Origin: Bacteroidales bacterium
GTDB lineage: Bacteria > Bacteroidota > Bacteroidia > Bacteroidales > Paludibacteraceae
DNA length: 9,879 bases
Direction: 5' to 3'
Assembly: GCA_900766775.1 (NCBI GenBank)
Contig: CAAFXN010000238.1
Location: 1 to 9,879, forward strand
Within the stretch, counting starts at the first letter, position 1, and every line of letters starts with the position of its first letter. The notes beneath the pieces are model-generated. The model was not told the origin of the DNA and did not search any database. It worked only from the letters and a program-made list of their open reading frames with translations. A program made the translations under genes and the position numbers. Of this stretch, positions 5,890-9,879 are shown one piece after another.

Positions 5890-6552
5890 CTATTTCCTCC
5901 CGAAGTCAGCGGGGATTTCGCCCCAGTGGTCGGTGTCCCATTTGAGGACGGGGGTCGTGTAGGTGTTTTCGTGCAGCCACTGCTCTGCCTTGCGCAACAT
6001 CTCAAAAAGCGGTTGATTGGCGGGCGTGCATTCCAGTTTGGTCTGCGCATGCTTCTTCTTCAACCACGCCAGCGCGGTGCGGCTGTCGGAATAGAGCACC
6101 CACGGCAGGTTGTGCTGCTTGAGGTAAGCAAGCCCCAACACTATCGCCAGAAACTCCCCGATATTGTTCGTCCCTTCGGGGAAAGGTCCGCGGTGGAAAA
6201 CCTCCGTCCCCGTGTCGGCTATCACCCCCCGAAACTCCATCATGCCCGGATTCCCCGAGCAAGCCGCATCCACCGCCAGTGCAGGCAACACGGGCTTTAC
6301 CTTGCAGCCCGCCACTCTGCTCAGCAAATCCCCACTCTTGCGCAATACAGATGACTCTCCGCCGTCGCCTTTCTTGCGCCAAACGGGCGGCTCTCCTGCG
6401 AGAGCCGCCTCTGCTTCGGCGCGTGTGGGAAAGGACTTGTACTTGGCACCCTCCACCCCTTTCACTTGGGCTTCGCACTCCGCCCACGAGGTGAAGATAC
6501 CTATTTGCTTTCCCTGCCAAACGACATAGAATTTCTGCTTTACGCTTCCCAT
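5890..6552 (-). CDS. rnhA: Ribonuclease H (type 1) with viroplasmin-like N-terminal domain
   Basis: The 220-residue protein cuts the RNA strand of RNA-DNA hybrids. Residues 6-53 are the RNase H1 hybrid-binding (Cauli_VI) domain (KFYVVWQGKQIGIFTSWAEC...YKSFPTRAEAEAAL). The catalytic domain starts near residue 88. The active-site carboxylates are visible as D95 (VDAACSGNPG), E133 (NNIGEF), D156 (LYSDSRTA) and D216 (ADFGRK), with accessory E212. The intervals 38, 23 and 60 equal those of Bacillus halodurans RNase HC1 (D71, E109, D132, D192), so the enzyme should be active. The linker (54-87) is about 24 residues longer than in that protein and looks low-complexity. The ATG at 6552 lies inside the 3' end of korB in another frame (13-nt overlap), suggesting co-transcription and coupled translation. 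Confidence 0.95.
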   Translation of the reverse strand: MGSVKQKFYVVWQGKQIGIFTSWAECEAQVKGVEGAKYKSFPTRAEAEAALAGEPPVWRKKGDGGESSVLRKSGDLLSRVAGCKVKPVLPALAVDAACSGNPGMMEFRGVIADTGTEVFHRGPFPEGTNNIGEFLAIVLGLAYLKQHNLPWVLYSDSRTALAWLKKKHAQTKLECTPANQPLFEMLRKAEQWLHENTYTTPVLKWDTDHWGEIPADFGRK

Positions 6553-7571
6553 TGCTCCAGTGTGCCGAGGAGTTCATCGAAGGTGTGTATCTTCGATTTG
6601 GCTTGCACGTCCGCAATCTGCTGATTCACAGCGTGGTCGTAGGTCTCTTCCGCCACGTTGCGTATCACGCCGAGGGCGATGGGCAGGTCGCTGTGGCTTT
6701 CGCCGCCGGCTTCCATGTAGCGCTCTTGCCCCATGAGGGCGAGCATACGATGCAGCGTGGGGTCAGCGATGGTAGCATCGTGGGTGAGCACCCGCGGGTC
6801 GTCGGCAGGCACTACGGCGAGATGCGGCAGCAATGCCCCTTCGTCGGTGATGAGCGCAAGCCCCTTGTCGCGGTCTTTGCCGAAGACCATCTTCTCGCCA
6901 TGGCGGAGGAGGATGGTGCGCTCGGCGCGCGTGTCGCGGTCGGCTATCCAGTCATGCGTGCCGTTGTTGAAAATCACGCAGTTAACGAGGCACTCTATCA
7001 CGCTGGCGCCCTTGTGTTGCTGCGCCTGCACCATACAGTCCACGGTGGTGGGCATATCCACATCCAGCGTGCGGGCGAAGAACGTCCCCCGTGCGCCCAT
7101 CACCAACTCGGCGGGCACGAACGGACGCTCCACGGTGCCGAAGGGGCTGGACTTCGACACGAAGCCGCGCGGCGAAGTGGGCGAATACTGCCCCTTGGTG
7201 AGCCCGTAGATACGGTTGTTGAAGAGGCAGATGTTGAGGTCCACGTTGCGTCGGAGGGAGTGGATGAAATGGTTACCGCCGATGGCAAGGCAGTCGCCGT
7301 CGCCGGTCATCTGCCAGACGGTCAGTTCGGGGTGCGCAGTCTTCACGCCGGTGGCGATGGCTGCCCCGCGCCCGTGGATGGTGTTGAAGCCGTAGGTGTT
7401 GAGGTAGTGGGGCATACGACTGCTGCACCCGATACCCGAGATAACCACCGTCTCGTGGGTGGGCACTCCTATCTGCGCCATGGCTTTCTGCAACGCCATG
7501 CAGATGGCGTGGTCGCCGCAACCCGGGCAGAAACGTACATATTGGTCGGATTTGAATTGACTTGCTTCCAT
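6540..7571 (-). CDS. korB: 2-oxoglutarate:ferredoxin oxidoreductase, beta subunit
   Basis: This 343-residue subunit binds thiamine diphosphate and a 4Fe-4S cluster and, with KorA, interconverts 2-oxoglutarate plus CoA and succinyl-CoA plus CO2 using ferredoxin. Cysteines C15 and C18 (FCPGCGDH), C49 (GIGCSS) and probably C198 fit the four cluster ligands of archaeal 2-oxoacid oxidoreductases. The thiamine diphosphate/Mg site is GDGD (90-93) through FNNRIYGLTKGQYSPTS (117-133). The length and absence of a separate ferredoxin domain fit the two-subunit KorAB type. Substrate choice rests on overall resemblance; another 2-oxoacid is possible. The gene lies 111 nt after korA, the gap being full of repeats, and overlaps the RNase H gene at its end. 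The cofactor links the operon only loosely to the thiamine-uptake gene nearby. Confidence 0.93.
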   Translation of the reverse strand: MEASQFKSDQYVRFCPGCGDHAICMALQKAMAQIGVPTHETVVISGIGCSSRMPHYLNTYGFNTIHGRGAAIATGVKTAHPELTVWQMTGDGDCLAIGGNHFIHSLRRNVDLNICLFNNRIYGLTKGQYSPTSPRGFVSKSSPFGTVERPFVPAELVMGARGTFFARTLDVDMPTTVDCMVQAQQHKGASVIECLVNCVIFNNGTHDWIADRDTRAERTILLRHGEKMVFGKDRDKGLALITDEGALLPHLAVVPADDPRVLTHDATIADPTLHRMLALMGQERYMEAGGESHSDLPIALGVIRNVAEETYDHAVNQQIADVQAKSKIHTFDELLGTLEQWEA

Positions 7572-7596
7572 GATAATCTCACTTTGTTCGGTATGT

Positions 7597-7702
7597 TCTC
7601 GCTTCGCTCGGTAATAGGTAATAAGTAATATGCGCAGCGAGAAAAGATATTACTTATTACAGCCCGAAGGGCGAATTACTTATTACCTCGCGCAGCGAGA
7701 AA
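7597..7702. repeat. Repeat cluster between korA and korB, overlapping the korA 3' end
   Basis: A perfect 14-bp inverted repeat (GTAATAAGTAATAT at 7618-7631, partner at 7647-7660) encloses a 15-nt loop. A third copy of ATTACTTATTAC lies at 7675-7686 and contains the korA stop codon (7683-7685). The 13-mer gcgcagcgagaaa is repeated at 7632-7644 and 7690-7702, a related inverted form occurs at 7597-7615 (ctcgcttcgctcggtaat), and GCCC-GAA-GGGC forms a small hairpin at 7662-7672. As RNA it could fold strongly between the two cistrons and affect the KorA:KorB ratio. Confidence 0.85.
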
Positions 7703-9596
7703 CGGTTCTTTCTACTGCGAAGGGTTGCCCCATTATCTCGTTGTACTGCTCGATAGGGATGTCGGGGAACTTGGCGCGGAGGATGGTGGCGAACTGCCCG
7801 TTGTTCAACTCGCAGACTACTATTCGCTTGTACCCCGCCAGCACCTCGCGGGTGTTGAGCGGCAGCGGGTTGATATAGTTGAAGTGTGCGAGTGCGCAGT
7901 GGAGTTCCTGCGCGGCGGCACGGAGGTGCCCCTCGGTGCTACCCCAGCCTACGAGCAGGGTATCGCTCGCGGCGTTGCCCTGCACCCGCAAGGCGGGAAT
8001 CTGCTGCGCCACGTGGTCTAACTTATGTTGGCGCGCCTTGACCATCACCTCGTGGTTCTCGGGGTTGGTGGAGATAGTGCCTCTCTCGCTGTCGCGCTCC
8101 AGTCCGATGTTGCGGTGCTCGTAGCCTTCCATACCGGGGAATGCCCAGTAGCGGATACCGTTCTCATCGCGCAGCGCGGGGTTGTAGTGTCCCTTGAGCG
8201 ACTCGGGTACGGTCTGCGGATGGATAGCGGGCAGCGACTCCAGCGTCGGCAGTTTCCAGAGCGCAGTGCCGTTGGCGAGGTAGGTGTCGGTCAGCAGGAT
8301 GACGGGCAGCATGTTCTCCAGCGCCAGTCGGCATGCCTCGTAGGCGTAGTCGAAGCAGTTGGCGCTGTTCGATGCCGCGATGACCACGGCGGGGCACTCT
8401 CCGTTGCGTCCGAAGACGGCTTGCAAGAGGTCAGTCTGCTCAGTCTTGGTAGGCAGACCCGTAGAGGGGCCGCCTCGCTGCACGTCGATGACCACCAGCG
8501 GCAACTCTGCCATCACGGCGAGTCCGATAGCCTCCGACTTGAGCGAGAGCCCGGGACCGGAGGTGGAGGTGCAAGCCAAGTCGCCGGCGAAGGCAGCACC
8601 GATGGCAGTACATACGCCGCCTATCTCATCCTCCGCCTGCACCACCATCACGCCCATGTCCTTGCGGGCTGCCAACTCGTGCATGATGTCGGTGGCGGGG
8701 GTGATAGGATAGGAGCCGAGGAATAGCCGCTTACCCGTCTTGTGGGCAGCGGCAATCAAACCGAACGCCGTAGCGCGGTTGCCTGCGATGGAGGTGTATT
8801 TGGATGAAGGATGAAGGACACAGGATGAAGGACTTATTACCTTCGTCTCTGAGTTTTCAGAGTCGGTGCTATTTAGTCTTATATCCTTTATCCTTAATCC
8901 TAAGTCCTGATTAAGCGCAAGGTTCTGCCCATAGTTGTAGCCGTCCACCAGCACCTTGGTGTTGGGGGCGATGAGGGCGGGTTTCTTCTTGAACTTGCCT
9001 TCGAGGAAGTGGATGGCTTTGTCCACGGGACGGTCGAAGAGCCAGCAGACGAGACCAAGGGCGAACATGTTGCGCGACTTGAGGATGGATTTGTTGTCCA
9101 GCCCCGACTCCTTGAGCGAGTCTTTGGTGAGTTGCGTCAGCCGCACGGGCACTATCTGCACCGACTCGGGGACACCCAGTTCGGTGAAGGGGTTTTCGGT
9201 CTTGTAGAGCGCTTTCTCAAGGTCTTTCGCCGCGAAAGCGTCCATGTCCACGATGACTACGGCATGGCGCGTGTACATCGCATGTTCATCGTCGTACTGC
9301 GCACCGGCTTTGTTGAACTGCGAGCCTAAGGTGCACACTTTCAGTGCGGCAGCGTTCATCGCCACGATAACATCCGCTTTGTCACCCGGGGTGAACACCT
9401 GCTTGCCGAGGTTCACTTGGAAGCCCGACACGCCGCCTAAGGTACCTTGCGGCGCACGTATCTCCGCAGGGAAGTCCGGCAGGGTGGAAATCTCGTTGCC
9501 GAGAATCGCGCTCAGCGAGGAGAACATGTTGCCGGTCAACTGCATGCCGTCGCCCGAGTCTCCGCAGAAGCGCACTACTACATTTGTTTTTTCCAT
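7683..9596 (-). CDS. korA: 2-oxoglutarate:ferredoxin oxidoreductase, fused gamma-alpha subunit
   Basis: The 637-residue protein joins a gamma domain (about 1-190, with FCGDSGDGMQLTG at 10-22 and FPAEIRAPQGTLGGVSGFQ at 42-60) to an alpha domain (about 269-637). The alpha domain has SYPITP at 295-300, AEDEIGG at 321-327, TSGPGLSLKSEAIGLA at 345-360 and RGGPSTGLPTKTEQTDLLQ at 374-392, all hallmarks of KorA-type 2-oxoacid:acceptor oxidoreductases. It supplies CoA binding and part of the thiamine diphosphate site to the KorAB complex in the cytoplasm, feeding or draining the succinyl-CoA step by ferredoxin. The linker 234-268 is odd: it is encoded by a dispersed repeat (8803-8911) and reads ...NSTDSENSETKVISPSSCVLHPSSK. 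The last residues SRCAR and the stop also fall within repeat sequence. The start at 9596 matches the family N-terminus; the promoter is at 9714-9745. Confidence 0.94.
   Translation of the reverse strand: MEKTNVVVRFCGDSGDGMQLTGNMFSSLSAILGNEISTLPDFPAEIRAPQGTLGGVSGFQVNLGKQVFTPGDKADVIVAMNAAALKVCTLGSQFNKAGAQYDDEHAMYTRHAVVIVDMDAFAAKDLEKALYKTENPFTELGVPESVQIVPVRLTQLTKDSLKESGLDNKSILKSRNMFALGLVCWLFDRPVDKAIHFLEGKFKKKPALIAPNTKVLVDGYNYGQNLALNQDLGLRIKDIRLNSTDSENSETKVISPSSCVLHPSSKYTSIAGNRATAFGLIAAAHKTGKRLFLGSYPITPATDIMHELAARKDMGVMVVQAEDEIGGVCTAIGAAFAGDLACTSTSGPGLSLKSEAIGLAVMAELPLVVIDVQRGGPSTGLPTKTEQTDLLQAVFGRNGECPAVVIAASNSANCFDYAYEACRLALENMLPVILLTDTYLANGTALWKLPTLESLPAIHPQTVPESLKGHYNPALRDENGIRYWAFPGMEGYEHRNIGLERDSERGTISTNPENHEVMVKARQHKLDHVAQQIPALRVQGNAASDTLLVGWGSTEGHLRAAAQELHCALAHFNYINPLPLNTREVLAGYKRIVVCELNNGQFATILRAKFPDIPIEQYNEIMGQPFAVERTVSRCAR
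8803..8911. repeat. Dispersed heptad repeat inside korA, read in frame
   Basis: The left part (8807-8845) matches the minus strand of 5061-5099 at 35 of 39 bases. The right part (8884-8911) is four 7-bp units, tccttta, tccttaa, tcctaag, tcctgat, in the opposite orientation, so the element has imperfect inverted ends. It encodes the interdomain linker of KorA without a stop codon. Confidence 0.8.
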
Positions 9597-9602
9597 GATA
9601 TA

Positions 9603-9694
9603 TATAACTTCGTGTTGGGAACTCCGCTTTGCTCCGTGTTTTGCACTTCGTGTTTATAACTTCGTGTCGGGAACTCCGCTTTGTTCCGTGTTTT
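9603..9694. repeat. Two 40-bp direct repeats in the korA leader
   Basis: Copies at 9603-9642 and 9655-9694 agree at 38 of 40 positions, with a period of 52 bp. The core actccgctttgctccgtg resembles the ctcgcttcgctcgg of the cluster at 7597-7611. The pair occupies most of the roughly 110-nt untranslated leader between the promoter and the korA start codon. Confidence 0.88.
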
Positions 9695-9713
9695 TTAGTT
9701 CATAATTCGCGGA

Positions 9714-9745
9714 CAAAGATACTGCTTTTTTTTAATATGAGCAAA
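9714..9745 (-). promoter_or_regulatory. Bacteroidota-type promoter for korA-korB-rnhA
   Basis: On the minus strand TTTG (9742-9745) and TATCTTTG (9714-9721) are 20 nt apart. The core at 9711-9730 shares 17 of 20 bases with the two promoters around 5106-5210, including AAAAAGCAGTA before CTTTG. The transcript would start near 9707-9709. Confidence 0.8.
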
Positions 9746-9879
9746 TAATCTTCTTTTTTTTGCTATTTTTCGCATACTGTACACAGGGGTGCGGCATAGT
9801 GTGTCTTACACGTAATAAGGTTTACACATAGGATGAATAAAAAGTGTCAAATTTTAAGATTTTTGTTTTATGAAGCAAA
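9746..9879. other. Right-edge intergenic DNA, possible start of a rightward gene at 9870
   Basis: No gene can be supported. An ATG at 9870-9872 begins ATGAAGCAAA, a plausible lysine-rich signal-peptide start, but only three codons are visible and no TAnnTTTG box precedes it at a good distance. TACAC occurs at 9780, 9806 and 9823 without a regular period. Confidence 0.25.

Noticed and set aside
6552..7628. 358-codon open frame on the plus strand
   Set aside because: It mirrors korB on the other strand and has a Val/His/Gly-rich composition without recognisable motifs. korB has its cofactor motifs intact.
8025..8726. 233-codon open frame on the plus strand
   Set aside because: It is antisense to the alpha domain of KorA and shows no domain or start signals.
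8803..8911. Frameshift or pseudogene in korA at the repeat
   Set aside because: The frame is unbroken through the repeat and both flanking domains keep their conserved motifs, so the gene appears intact.
9780..9827. Three TACAC motifs as a possible operator
   Set aside because: Spacing is irregular (26 and 17 nt), the motif is short, and the AT-rich context makes chance occurrence likely.

Overview
The window looks like chromosomal DNA of a Bacteroidales bacterium (phylum Bacteroidota). Three promoters match the Bacteroidota pattern (TTTG, 20 nt, TAnnTTTG), real starts lack Shine-Dalgarno sequences, and the gene set fits: a BspA-type leucine-rich-repeat surface protein, a TonB-dependent receptor, two-subunit 2-oxoglutarate:ferredoxin oxidoreductase, RNase H with a viroplasmin-type N-terminal domain, and tRNA-Glu followed by rpsT. 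I cannot name a genus.

Left part (1-5039), all on the minus strand. The 5' end of a secreted BspA-like protein runs off the left edge (1-1409). Upstream of it lies a TonB-dependent receptor (1717-4074), whose leader is a clear TPP (thiamine pyrophosphate) riboswitch ending against the start codon. This points to outer-membrane uptake of thiamine or a thiamine precursor. Next is a small outer-membrane beta-barrel protein (4269-5039) with its own promoter.

Middle (5100-5770). Two divergent promoters carry an identical 20-nt core as a perfect inverted repeat. One drives the beta-barrel gene leftward; the other drives tRNA-Glu(UUC) and then rpsT rightward, ending at a good intrinsic terminator.

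Right part (5890-9745), minus strand. A promoter at 9714-9745 drives korA, korB and an RNase H gene that overlaps korB by 13 nt. KorA (fused gamma and alpha domains) and KorB form a ferredoxin-dependent 2-oxoacid oxidoreductase, most likely for 2-oxoglutarate/succinyl-CoA.

The strongest unexplained signal is a set of small dispersed repeats in and around these genes: a TCCTNNN heptad repeat found in a gene leader and also read in frame as the KorA interdomain linker; an 11-bp tandem unit at two loci; a CTCCCTTT..AGGGAG hairpin directly after two outer-membrane genes; and CGCTTYGCTC-type repeats on both sides of korA, one of which supplies the korA stop codon. I did not see a defence system, CRISPR array, insertion sequence or phage module.
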